Shown here piece after piece: positions 20,773 through 30,822 of a DNA stretch of 64,000 nt. The position numbers and the translations under genes were made by a program. Source of the stretch: Carpediemonas membranifera. Its lineage: Eukaryota; Fornicata. The stretch is taken from NCBI GenBank assembly GCA_019828565.1, contig JAHDYR010000062.1, positions 558,001 to 622,000 on the forward strand. The letters run 5' to 3'. The notes beneath the pieces were generated by a model. The model worked only from the letters and a program-made list of their open reading frames with translations. It ran no database searches and was not told where the DNA came from. Position 1 is the stretch's first letter. Each line of letters begins with the position of its first letter.

Positions 20773-22741
20773 ATGGCCTCGAGAGGCCCAATACGACAAA
20801 ATCAGTATCAAAATCGACCTACATCCGCCCCACCAGCGCCAGCGAACATTCTGAGGAATGAGGTGAAGCGCCGTTTCTCAAACAAGGTTATCGTTGTTGT
20901 TCGTGTCCGGCCACATCTAGCGAACGAAAGGGCGCAAAAAGCAACGAACATCCTTCATGTGATAGACGATAAGAGTGTCAGTTTCGATCCCCGCGAGGAA
21001 GGCGAGGTTTATCGTCACGATGTTTGGAAGCGCCAGGCAACTACCTTTGGCTACGATGCCGTCTTCCCCCGCACGTCCTCGCAGTGGGATGTGTACGCAG
21101 CAACCTCTCAGAAGGTGATTGAGCCCGTGCTGGCAGGCTTCAATGCGTCTGTCTTCGCCTACGGGGCCACCGGGAGTGGTTTGTCAGCCAACCCACGCTA
21201 ACACAGGAAAGACGTACACCATGATGGGTGATGAGAAGGAGGGGGTGTCTGGAATCATGATGCTGACTCTCATTGAGACTTTCAAGCAAATTGACCAGAT
21301 GCCGGGGGACAAGAGATTCTCGGTATCAGTTTCTTACATCGAGATCTACAACGAGAAGATCAGAGATCTGCTCGACGCAAAAAAACGCGATCTCCCCCTG
21401 CGTGAAGACCGCAGCCGGGGCACCATTGTCGCGGGGGCGACAGAGAGGGTTGTGCACTCATCCGACGGCATCATCGACATCCTCAGAGAGGGCGCCAAGA
21501 TCCGCACCGAGCACTCCACCGCAGTTAACGAGCACTCGTCCCGCTCACACGCCGTGTTGCAGATTAAGGTCACCCATCGCGCCGGCAGCGGCACGAGAGT
21601 CGGGAAGCTGAGCCTGGTAGACCTGGCAGGGTCAGAACGCGCCTCCCGCACTGGTAATAAGGGCGACAGGCTGGCTGAGGGGGCTGCTATCAACAAGAGC
21701 CTGCTCTCGCTGGCCAACTGCATCAACGCGCTCTGTCAGCCCCGCGGTAAGGCTGGGCACATACCCTTCAGGGACTCCAAGCTCACTCGTATGCTCAAGG
21801 ACAGTCTCGGCGGCCATTGTATGACTTGCATGATCGCTAATGTCAGCCCAGCCTCAGTTGCGACGGAGGAGACATTCAACACGCTCGTGTATGCCGGTAG
21901 AGCAAGAAACATCAAGTCTAAGGCCACAAAGGCGCCCATTGAGCCTGACAGAGGCATGACACCGGAGCAGGCGGTCGGAGTCGAGGCTGAGTTGGAAAAA
22001 CTCAAGACCCGTATCGCCCAGCTCGAGAAGGAGAACGCCTCGCTTAAGGCAGCTAACCTCAGTGCATCCGACGGCATTCAACAGCACTCAGTCTTCAACA
22101 AGACGCCGCCCCTGCCGCCGAGACCACCGCTCACGGTAGCGATGGGCACACAGACTGACGCCCTGCCGAGCCCCACACCGCCGGCGGTCAAGTCCGACGC
22201 GTTCCCTCCCAGACCCGTGTCGAAGCATGCCCAGCAGCGGAGCACCAGCCAGCAGAGCAGAGCTAGGAGCCAGAGCCAGGTCAGTGCCGTGCCGTTGCAC
22301 CCCATCCCGCTACACCAGATCACATCATCCCACAGCAGCGGTCAGGCCCAGTCAGCAAGAGGACCCAGCCCGCACCGCCAAGTGACGCACCCGCCCCCGC
22401 CAATCTCGGCGCGGGGCCAGAGACATGGCCCTAGTGCTGATGGTCCAGTCGCACCTGTTCAGCTGCAGCAACTGAGCGGCTTGGGCGTTTATGGTAGAAG
22501 TAAGTCTGCCCCGCGATCGCCCAGTCGGCCCAGTCTTCCCACGGGCAACGGGTCTGGCCGTCGGTCACGACTCCGACCCAACCCCAAGGTCGCCGGCCGA
22601 GTGAGCTTGCAGCCCTTGAATGTGGAGGACCAGCGGGTAGCCCGTGAGCGGAGTGCCAGGTTGCGGAGGATTAGGAACGACATGAAGGTGACGATGAAGT
22701 TCAACGAGCTCAAGGCAGAGTGGGGGCCGCGGGGAAGATGA
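20773..22741 (+). CDS. N-terminal-motor kinesin, kinesin-8-like
   Basis: Microtubule motor of 646 residues after removal of a 28-nt intron (21179-21206), which splits a Gly codon inside the P-loop. The spliced motor has GATGSGKT at about 131-138, switch I NEHSSRSH, switch II DLAGSERAS, and the run RDSKLTRMLKDSLGG. INKSLLSLANCINAL and YAGRARNIK resemble kinesin-8 (KIF18/KIF19). A short coiled coil follows the neck. The tail from about residue 430 is Pro/Ser/Arg-rich and of low complexity, ending in a basic helix. The motor at the N-terminus implies plus-end movement; kinesin-8 members shorten microtubules or control flagellar length. The subfamily assignment needs a phylogeny. Confidence 0.9.
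21179..21206 (+). other. 28-nt intron within kinesin P-loop
   Basis: It begins GTTTGT and ends CTAACACAG. Removal restores GATGSGKT exactly, so this is the most secure intron in the window. Confidence 0.95.
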
Positions 22742-22888
22742 GGGGACCAGATGGGATGAAGGATCGGATTATTTCAAGCGCTAAGTTTGTAACAAGCGCA
22801 GTATAAAGTGGCTGGTAGTGCTGAGAAGGTTGAGTTGGTATTACATGTTGCGTATATCAGCCATGTTATTCCCAAGCAAAACAGGAGC

Positions 22889-23329
22889 ATGTCATCAGGA
22901 CGAGGCGTGGACTGGGCACAGGCGGTTAATTCACTAACCAGTAGCCCCTACTCACACAAAGCGCAGTTCAGCCCAGCAGCGAGGCATTCTCCGAAGATTT
23001 CGTCTTCCTCGTTGAACTCTCCTTCAAAGCGCGATGATTTATCTCTCAGTTCTGCTGAAGCAAGGGAATTGATGCAAGATATCTCTGGCCCAGTGTCTAT
23101 TGACTCCGATGGCCACTTTATCAGCAGCCCTTCTCGATCGTCTTCCGCCACAACATCGCCCCTCAGCGGAAAGGCGAGCCCCAACCACAACTCAGCCCCC
23201 CACACTCCCACGGCACACCACAGCTCCCGTCCGAGCCGCCTGAACATCTTGAACCAGCCGCTGGACGATGACATTCCCCGGTCGCCCATGGTCGTGGTGA
23301 CCGACCAGGGGTTCATGGATGCTAATTAG
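22889..23329 (+). CDS. Ser-rich low-complexity protein, unrecognised
   Basis: A 146-residue product beginning MSSGRGVDWAQAV. It is rich in Ser, Pro and His with several SP and TP dipeptides (SPYSHK, NSPSKR, SGKASPNHN), typical of disordered proline-directed phosphorylation targets. The C-terminus has a more conserved-looking RLNILNQPLDDDIPRSP. It begins 148 bp after the kinesin stop on the same strand. No family recognised. Confidence 0.5.
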   Translation: MSSGRGVDWAQAVNSLTSSPYSHKAQFSPAARHSPKISSSSLNSPSKRDDLSLSSAEARELMQDISGPVSIDSDGHFISSPSRSSSATTSPLSGKASPNHNSAPHTPTAHHSSRPSRLNILNQPLDDDIPRSPMVVVTDQGFMDAN

Positions 23330-23409
23330 TAGGGCGCATTTAGTGCCACTCGGTTGTACTATACTCTAAATTTTCTCGATAATTTTGGTTTAGATGAATG
23401 GGTCTCGCT

Positions 23410-24102
23410 CTAGTCGACCCAGGCGACGCAGACGGTTCCAAACCGACTGGCCATCGTCCCTGCGGCATCCACCACATCGTCAATAGCAACTTTGCCTCTC
23501 GCTACATCCCACTCGATTGCCTCTGGCTGCACCCCGTCTCCAGTGACCCCCGCTTGTCGGGTTTTCTGGACGAATGGGATAGCTGCCAACACCAGTAATA
23601 CAGCAGCTACCCCGAGCACTGGCTTCAGGGTGATAGGGCCGACCGGTGCAGTCTGGGCTGGGGCGGGGGGCTTGGGATGAACGAGAGGGGGAAGCAGCAG
23701 TGCGAGAGGGAATTGATTGAATGGACGTGCTGATGGGGCGGAGGGTTTCTCCTGCTGGTGTGGTTCTGGAGTCATGTGTTGTGGGGGAGCGGCAGGGAGT
23801 GTGGGCAACAGTGGTGGGAGCGGAATCACGAATGCGCTGGGCGAATGCTCCGGTTCAATCGTCGTTATTTCTGTCTCATTCGCGATAATTGTAACATTGT
23901 TCACTTCTTCTCTAATGAGAGTGATGATATGCGGTGGCGCCTCTGTGTTCTTGCTCGAAACTGAGATGCTGATCCAAACTCGGGATGCTATGGCTATTGA
24001 TGTCAGTATAATGAAGAACAGTGCCAAGTCTGTCTCATTCTGCTGCGCAATTGCTCCTTTCAGCGACCGGCGCATTCTGCCGGCGTCAATCAGAGGAGTC
24101 AT
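23410..24102 (-). CDS. Two-TM membrane protein with Pro-rich middle, unrecognised
   Basis: A 230-residue product. One hydrophobic segment is near residues 27-48 (LALFFIILTSIAIASRVW), and a second near 158-180 (LKPVLGVAAVLLVLAAIPFV). A Pro-rich stretch with NVT and NET sequons lies between them. The sequons would place the middle in the lumen or outside. The C-terminus is a soluble 50-residue tail. Its ATG overlaps the putative ATG of the next gene within one CATG. No family assigned. Confidence 0.55.
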   Translation of the reverse strand: MTPLIDAGRMRRSLKGAIAQQNETDLALFFIILTSIAIASRVWISISVSSKNTEAPPHIITLIREEVNNVTIIANETEITTIEPEHSPSAFVIPLPPLLPTLPAAPPQHMTPEPHQQEKPSAPSARPFNQFPLALLLPPLVHPKPPAPAQTAPVGPITLKPVLGVAAVLLVLAAIPFVQKTRQAGVTGDGVQPEAIEWDVARGKVAIDDVVDAAGTMASRFGTVCVAWVD

Positions 24103-25543
24103 GGAGTCAAGATTATGTCAAGCGCTAGCAATGACTGAAGCAAGGAGGCGGCCAAACCAGCGGCATCAGCGAGTGCTGCCTTCTCACTCATCCGACCCGA
24201 CCTGCAGGTGGCCATGGGAGATTCAATCCGAAGTCTGCAGCGCCAAACTCAACCTCAGTGTTGCAGTAGACCCATCCACTACCCTCAGCAAGGTCGACGG
24301 CTTGATCGCCAAGTGTCTTATTCTGCACTCGATCGTTCCCACGAAACTAATGAACGGACAGACAAGCGTGCCTGAAATCATCCAGTCGCTACATTCTGCA
24401 TGGAACACGAGTCTCAAGGATGCCAATCAGTTTCGAGAGCAGTCTATTGACCTCAGAAAGCAGCTCCTGCTCTCAAAGCGGGAAATTGAGAGCGCTAAGC
24501 GCGTAATTGCGGATCTTATTCTCAAGAACGAGAAACTTGAAGCATCCTCTATCCCTGCTGCGCCCGCTGCGCCAATGCCGACGATTCTTTCCCGCCGTGA
24601 CGAACTGAAGGTCCCTGGTCGTGTTGCCGCACTCATCCCACTCAACGAGGACATGGTAGCATCGTTTGGCACTGAGGGCATCTATACGACATCAATCGCT
24701 GCCCGCGCGACCACACAGAAAGCTTCTGTGCGACTGGCGGGTGCCGTAGCGATCAAGGATGCCTTCGTGGGTGTTTCTAGAACGGTCAGTGAGAGTGGGG
24801 AGTGGGAAAGTGACCATATCGTGTTCATCGGCAAAGATTGGACCCTATCTTCAAGTCTATACCACTATTCCACAAATCGGATCAAGATTGAGAGATTCTG
24901 CTCAGATTCAGCAACAAATGCAGTTATCGTGATGTCTGGCAGCCACTGGGACATCCTCACCGTCACCCCCACCGCTGCTGCAGTCATATGCTCCGGTGTC
25001 CTCGGCACGGGGCGTGTTGGACTCGCGCTCGCATCCCATCCCACAGCTGCCACGGCCGCCATCTCAGCTGAAGACGGTGACAATGGGCTTATTAGAGTGA
25101 TCTCGGTCGCGCCTCAGTCTTACAATCAAATGATTGTTGGAAAAGACTTGAGCAAGATTCAAATCGAAGAATCTGACATCAAGATCGCCGATGATGTCCC
25201 GTATGGCCTGACGGTCACATCTGACTCAATCCAGGTCTCGCTCGAGTCGGGTCATTTCGCAGTTTACGACCTGGCTTCAAAGGAGCGGCAGCTGTCACAG
25301 GACATCCATATGGTCGGTGATGACTTCGTGCATGGGGTTCTTAGGACAGACACGTGTGCCTGTGCACTATCTGTGGGCCCCGGTGTTGGAGTCCGGCTGA
25401 TTTGCCCGACTGGTGGCTACACTACTGGCTGGGCAAACATGGGCAATGGTCAGGCATGTGTGAGCAGTTTAAGGGAGAGGGGGCGGAGTACTGAGACGGA
25501 TCTAGGGGTCTGGGGGGTCGGGCTTGATAAAGTTGAGAGCTGA
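24101..25543 (+). CDS. Prp19-like protein with degenerate U-box and WD40-like C-terminus
   Basis: Candidate PRPF19 homologue: a ubiquitin ligase and scaffold of the splicing NineTeen complex. The strongest match is the Prp19 coiled-coil block around residues 85-150 (SVPEIIQSLHSAW, then FREQSIDLRKQLLLSKRE and AKRVIADL). Before it, VDPSTTLSKVDGLIAKCL aligns loosely with the U-box core, but conserved residues are poor. The C-terminal 300 residues look like a diverged WD40 propeller (GSHWDILTVTP, GLALASHPTAATAAIS). The start is uncertain: the first about 35 codons are Arg/Pro-rich and unlike Prp19, which usually begins right at the U-box, so a small upstream intron is possible. Confidence 0.6.
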   Translation: MESRLCQALAMTEARRRPNQRHQRVLPSHSSDPTCRWPWEIQSEVCSAKLNLSVAVDPSTTLSKVDGLIAKCLILHSIVPTKLMNGQTSVPEIIQSLHSAWNTSLKDANQFREQSIDLRKQLLLSKREIESAKRVIADLILKNEKLEASSIPAAPAAPMPTILSRRDELKVPGRVAALIPLNEDMVASFGTEGIYTTSIAARATTQKASVRLAGAVAIKDAFVGVSRTVSESGEWESDHIVFIGKDWTLSSSLYHYSTNRIKIERFCSDSATNAVIVMSGSHWDILTVTPTAAAVICSGVLGTGRVGLALASHPTAATAAISAEDGDNGLIRVISVAPQSYNQMIVGKDLSKIQIEESDIKIADDVPYGLTVTSDSIQVSLESGHFAVYDLASKERQLSQDIHMVGDDFVHGVLRTDTCACALSVGPGVGVRLICPTGGYTTGWANMGNGQACVSSLRERGRSTETDLGVWGVGLDKVES

Positions 25544-25720
25544 GTCATCGTTGCTGATTTGAGTGATTGGGGCGGTAATATGTTTTAAAAAGAAGCTGGC
25601 TGGCTATACTTGGCCTACTGCACGTGAATATGGCGTTAGAATCTGTGCCCCGTGCCCATGGTGTTGAATAGGATTTGAATTCGTCAGCTTGCGGGTTTTG
25701 AAAAGGCAGAAAACTAGCTA

Positions 25721-27281
25721 ATGTCGAATCGCTTCGTCGTTGCGCATTTTGAGACTTTTCAGAAGGCACGTGTCGAATTCGTACAAGGACTTGCCGAACT
25801 CGCTCAATCGCCGCAAAATATCGAGACTATCAAGGCTCTCGGAGGGTTCGTATTTCCATGCCGAAAATTCCCGCTTACACAGTATCCCTCTCTGCCGTGG
25901 ATTGCTTTTAGATAATGTTCCTTCTATCCAGCAGAGTGCGGCGCTCGCTCTCGGTCGCATTGCTGAGTTCAGCCCCGAGATGGCCGAGCTTGTTGTCTCG
26001 AACGACGTTCTGCCCCAGCTTGTGTTCTCTCTCAGCGAACAGAACCGTTTCTACAAGAAGGCTGCTTCCTTCGTCCTCCGTGCTGTCGCGAAGCACTCTG
26101 CTGCCCTCGCACAGGCCGTTGTCGATGCGGGCTCTCTCGAGGCCCTCATCGCCTGCCTCGAAGAGTTCGACCCCGGCGTGAAGGAGGCTGCCGCGTGGGC
26201 CCTTGGCTACATTGCCCGCCACTCCGCCGAGCTCTCGCAATACGTCATCGACGCCGGCGCCGTCCCCCTCCTCGTCCTTTGTGTCCAGGAGCCCGAGCTC
26301 GCCCTCAAGCGCATCTCTGTCTCTGCGCTCAGCGATATCGCGAAGCACTCCGCGGAGCTCGCTCAGGCAGTCGTTGATGCCGGTGCCATTGCTTATGTCG
26401 CACCTCTGATCCAGAACGCGGACGCCAAGCTCAAGCGGCAGGTCTGCTCTGCCTTGGCTCAGATCGCTAAGCACAACGTCGACCTTGCCGAGCTTGTTGT
26501 CGAGGGTGGCATCTTCCCCAAGGCTCTCTTCCTCCTCCGTGACCCTGACGCCGTAGTCCGTCGTAACGCCGCGACTCTCGTCCGTGAGGTCGTCAAGCAC
26601 TCGCCCGAGCTCGCCCAGCTTGTCGTCAACGCCGGCGGCATTGCTGCCCTCGTCGAGTTCACCGACGATACCACTGGGGCCGCCCGCCTGCCCGGCATCA
26701 TGGCTCTCGGCTTCATCAGCGCCTTCTCCGAGACCCTCGCCCGCGCCGTTATCACTGGCAAGGGCGTCAAGCCCCTCGTCGACTCCCTCGACAAGGAACC
26801 CGAGGACCATGTCAAGGCCGCCGCTGCCTGGGCTCTTGGTCAGCTCGGACGCCACTCACCCACCCACGCCAAGCAGGTGGCTGACACTAACGTGCTCCCC
26901 AAGCTCGTCGACGTTTACCTCGAGTCCGGCGCCTCCGAGGACCTCAAGCAGAAGTGCAAGCGCGCTGCCAAGAACATCATCCAGAAGTGCGTCCACCTGC
27001 CCGCCCTGGATCCCCTGCTCCACATGGCCCCCCTCCCCATCCTCGCATACGTCGTCGGGCAGTACGCCAAGGTGCTCCCGTCTGATGTGGAGGCTAGGCG
27101 GACGTTCGTTACCAGCGGCGGTCTCCAGAAGGTCCAGCAGCTTCAGGCTGAGCCTGGTAGCAAGCTCCAGGAGCACATTGATGGAGTGAACCGGTGCTTC
27201 CCAGACGAAGTGGTGCGGTACTACTCCCCTAACTACGCTGATACGCTGCTTGAGAAGATCGATCAGTACAACCCGAATTAA
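25721..27281 (+). CDS. SPAG6: SPAG6 / PF16, axonemal central-pair protein
   Basis: Armadillo-repeat protein of the C1 central-pair microtubule, needed for flagellar motility. Splicing out 37 nt (25846-25882) gives 507 residues, against 509 for human SPAG6. Exon 1 encodes MSNRFVVAHFETFQKARVE and ends in ALG. Exon 2 resumes with the family's GLLLDNVPSIQQSAALALGR. Repeats such as AEQNRFYKKAA-like SEQNRFYKKAASFVLRAVAKH and FDPGVKEAAAWALGYIARHS are near-diagnostic, and the protein ends RYYSPNYADTLLEKID, as in SPAG6. It should not be confused with importin-alpha, which shares the fold. Confidence 0.96.
25846..25882 (+). other. 37-nt intron in SPAG6
   Basis: It begins GTTCGT and ends CTTACACAG. Removal restores the conserved junction between helix 2 and the GLLLD segment. 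Confidence 0.93.
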
Positions 27282-27557
27282 ACTGTATATTTGATGATTG
27301 GGCTTTACCTTATCGATCTTGGCACAAGATTCTCCATCGATTTTCCTGAAGTATCAGAGTGCACAGTGCAAGCACTGCGTCTCTCCACTTCAATTAGCTT
27401 GCCCGGAGGCGAAGACTAGCGGCTGGTTAGCCGTAATTGGTGTATCGAAGTATCACTCTCAAGAAGAAGGAAGGGAGAGCGGGAAGGGGTAATGAAGTAT
27501 TTGAAGGATTTTCCGGTTTTCGCAGGTTAGGCCACAATCCTCACTGTCGCAGTTGTG

Positions 27558-30500
27558 ATGGACACTGAAAGCCATGCAGCGTCATCCACATTTGGTGTTA
27601 CAGTAGAACAGTTAGATGAGCTGATGGAGTCCCGTGAGAACGGGACCAAGAAGCTCGAGGAATTCGGCGGCTTGCCCGTCCTGTTCGAGAAGCTGAAGAC
27701 CTCTGAAGACGGCCTTGGCCAGATTGATATTGACAACGCATGTGCTGATCGTTTCTCCGCTTTCGGCCGCAACGTCCATGCCACGCCCAAGAGCAAGTCC
27801 TTCATTCGTCTTTGGCTCGAGTGCCTCAAAGACCCGATCCTCATCATCCTAATCATCTCCGCCATCATTTCCTTCCTCCTTTCCTTCATCCCCAAGGAGG
27901 ACGAGGGCAGCGAGGGCAACTGGGACTGGATCGAGGGTGTCGCCATCCTCGCCGCCATCGTCATCGTCTGCACTGTCACTGCTTTCAACGACTGGTCCAA
28001 GGAGCGCCAGTTCCGCAAGCTGAACGCTGCCAAGGAGGACCGTATGGTCACCGTCATCCGCACGGGCGTCCAGCAGACTATCAACATCCACGACCTCGCC
28101 GTTGGTGACGTCGTCGACCTCCAGCAGGGCGACCAGCTCCCCGCCGACGGCGTCCTCATCCGCGCCATCAACCTCGAGTCGGACGAGTCTGCTCTCACGG
28201 GCGAGTCCGTCACCGTGAACAAGGACCCGAAGAGCTCGCCGTTCATGCTGTGCGGCTGCACCATCGCCACTGGCAACGGCGCCATGGTCGTCACCAACGT
28301 CGGCATTCACTCTGAGTGGGGCAGGACCCTCGCCTCCCTCGTCAAGGAGCCCGAGCCCACTCCCCTCCAGAACAAGCTCGACTCCCTCGCCAAGCTCATC
28401 GGGTACTTCGGCGCCGGCACCGCGCTCTTCACCGTCCTCGTCCTCGGCATCCGCTGGGCGTATAAGGAGATCGTGAAGAAGGTCATCATCGACAATGGCA
28501 CCTTCCACGCCTCATCTCTCACCGCCTGGATCGACTTCATCATCCTCGCAGTCACCATCGTCGTCGTCGCCGTGCCCGAGGGCCTCCCTCTCGCTGTGAC
28601 GATATCCCTGGCCTACTCCATGAAGCGTATGATGAAGGACAACAACCTCGTCCGTCACCTCAACGCCTGCGAGACCATGGGCGGCGCCACCAACATCTGC
28701 TCCGACAAGACAGGCACCCTGACCCAGAACAAGATGACCGTCACCCAGGGCTGGTTCGCGGGCAGACTGTTCGACCGAGTCCCCGCCCGCGACGAGCTCC
28801 CCGCGTCCATCGTCGCCCACATCGGTGTCGGCTCCGCAGTCAACAGCACTGCCTTCCTGCAGGTCGACGAGGCCGGCCAGCCTGAGTTCGTCGGCTCGAA
28901 GACCGAGTGCGCGCTCCTCCAGCTCTCCCGGAACTGGGGCCTCGACTACGTCCCCGTCCGCAAGGCCACGTCCGAGATCACCGAGTACGACTTCAACTCT
29001 GACCGTAAGCGCATGTCCAAGGTCGTCGACATGACCCAGTCGAGCTACGAGGAGGCCGCCCGCGACTTCCCCGACTTCACCGCCCACGCTGGCCCCCGCA
29101 TCTTCTGCAAGGGCGCCTCTGAGATGGTGCTCTCCCTGTGCACGTCGTACCTCGACGAGCAGGGCCAGGTCGCCCCCATGACCGATGGTGTCCGCAAGTC
29201 CATCGACGAGGCCATCATCAGCCTCGCCTCGAACGGCCTCCGCACCATCATCCTTGCATACCGCGACATCGAGCCGGGCCAGACCCCCGAGCAGCTTAAC
29301 GACTCAGACCTCAACGAGAAGGAGCTCACGTGCGTCGGCCTGACTGGCATCATGGACCCCCTCCGCGAGGAGGTGCCCGAGTCCGTCCGCCGCTGCCAGA
29401 TGGCGGGCATCATGGTCCGCATGGTCACGGGCGACAACATCCTCACCGCCAAGTCCATCGCCCGGTCCTGCAACATCCTGACCGAGACGGGCACTGCCAT
29501 CACCGGGCCCGAGCTCCGCCGCATGACGGACGCCGAGCTCGACGCCGTCATCCCTACTCTCCAGGTCGTCGCCAGGTCGACCCCTTCTGATAAGCTCAAG
29601 CTCGTCACCAGGCTCCGTGCTCTCGGCGAGGTCGTGGCTGTCACGGGCGACGGCGCCAACGACGCCCCCGCGCTCAAGGAGGCTGACGTCGGCCTTGCCA
29701 TGGGCATCAGCGGCACTGAGGTCGCCAAGGAGGCCTCCGACATCATCCTGCTCGACGATAACTTCCACTCTGTCGAAATGGCCATCCTATGGGGGCGTGC
29801 AGTTTATGACAACATCCGGAAGTTCCTGCAGTTCCAGCTCACCGTCAACGTCGTAGCCCTCGTCATCGCCTTCACCGGCGCCCTCTTCCTCGGCGAGTCT
29901 CCCCTCGGCGCTGTCCAGCTTCTCTGGGTCAACCTCATCATGGACACCCTCGCCGCCCTCGCCCTCGCCACTGAGGGGGCCCCATGAGGGCCTCCTCAAG
30001 CGCAAGCCGTACGGCCGCTACGAGGCTCTGATCTCGCCCGACATGTGGAAGAACATCGCCTTCCAGTCTGTGTTCCAACTGGTCGTGCTCTTCGTCTTCA
30101 TGGCTATCCTGCCCGACGGCCAGAAGAACGCCCAGTATCTCCGCGACGCGCCCGTGCTGAGCTTCTTCTACGACTCGGACACCGTCGTCTACCGCAAGGA
30201 TACGATCATCTTCAACACGTTCGTCTTTAGCCAGCTGTTCAACGAGCTCAACGCCCGTAAGATCACCTGGCTGGATTGGAACATTCTCCAGAACATCCAC
30301 AAGAGCCCCATGTTCATCATCGTCATGGTCGCCACCGTCGTGCTCCAGGTCCTCATCGTCGCCTTCGGGTCGTACGCCGTCCGTGTCCACTTTCTCGAGC
30401 CCCAGGAGTGGGTGTACACCATCGCCATCGCTTTCCTGTCCATCCCCATCGGTTTCATCCAGCATCTGGTCCCCATCCCTGCGCCCCTCGCCAAGCTCCT

Positions 30501-30744
30501 TGGTAAGATCGGTGCTGCCCGACGCCCTAAGAAGGAAAAGTGGGCCCCCATCGCCGACCAGCTCAAGCATGAGGAGGACGAGGTCGTCGGAGGCCAGGCT
30601 GAGGCCTACCCTGCTGTCCCGGAGAGTGTCAGCCCGGTCTCGACCTCTGATGCCGCGGAGGAGGAGGTCAACTACGGTATCGCTGAAGAGCCTGCAGTCG
30701 AGGTCGACGCTGAGGACGTCAACGTTGAGGAAGGGAGCGACTAA
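27558..30744 (+). CDS. Plasma-membrane-type Ca2+-ATPase (P2B) with a frame break
   Basis: P-type pump that exports Ca2+ at the expense of ATP. The first frame (27558 to about 29985) holds the N-terminal region, PADG/TGES actuator loop (DESALTGESV), VPEGLPLAV membrane motif, the phosphorylated Asp at about residue 383 in SDKTGTLTQNK, KGASE and TGDGANDAPALKEAD. It stops in LATEGAP just after LWVNLIMDTLAALALATE. The next frame continues at once with HEGLLKRKPYGRYEAL and the last four membrane segments, followed by an acidic tail to 30744. One surplus base in the G5-C4 run at 29976-29984 accounts for the break; without it the total is 1,061 residues, normal for the family. It is probably a sequencing indel, otherwise a pseudogene. 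Confidence 0.9.
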
Positions 30745-30822
30745 TCGGAGAATAGCTATAAATAAAGGTCACACTGCTGAGACTCCCTCCCGTTCCATCA
30801 TACATCTTTACTTTTAGACATC

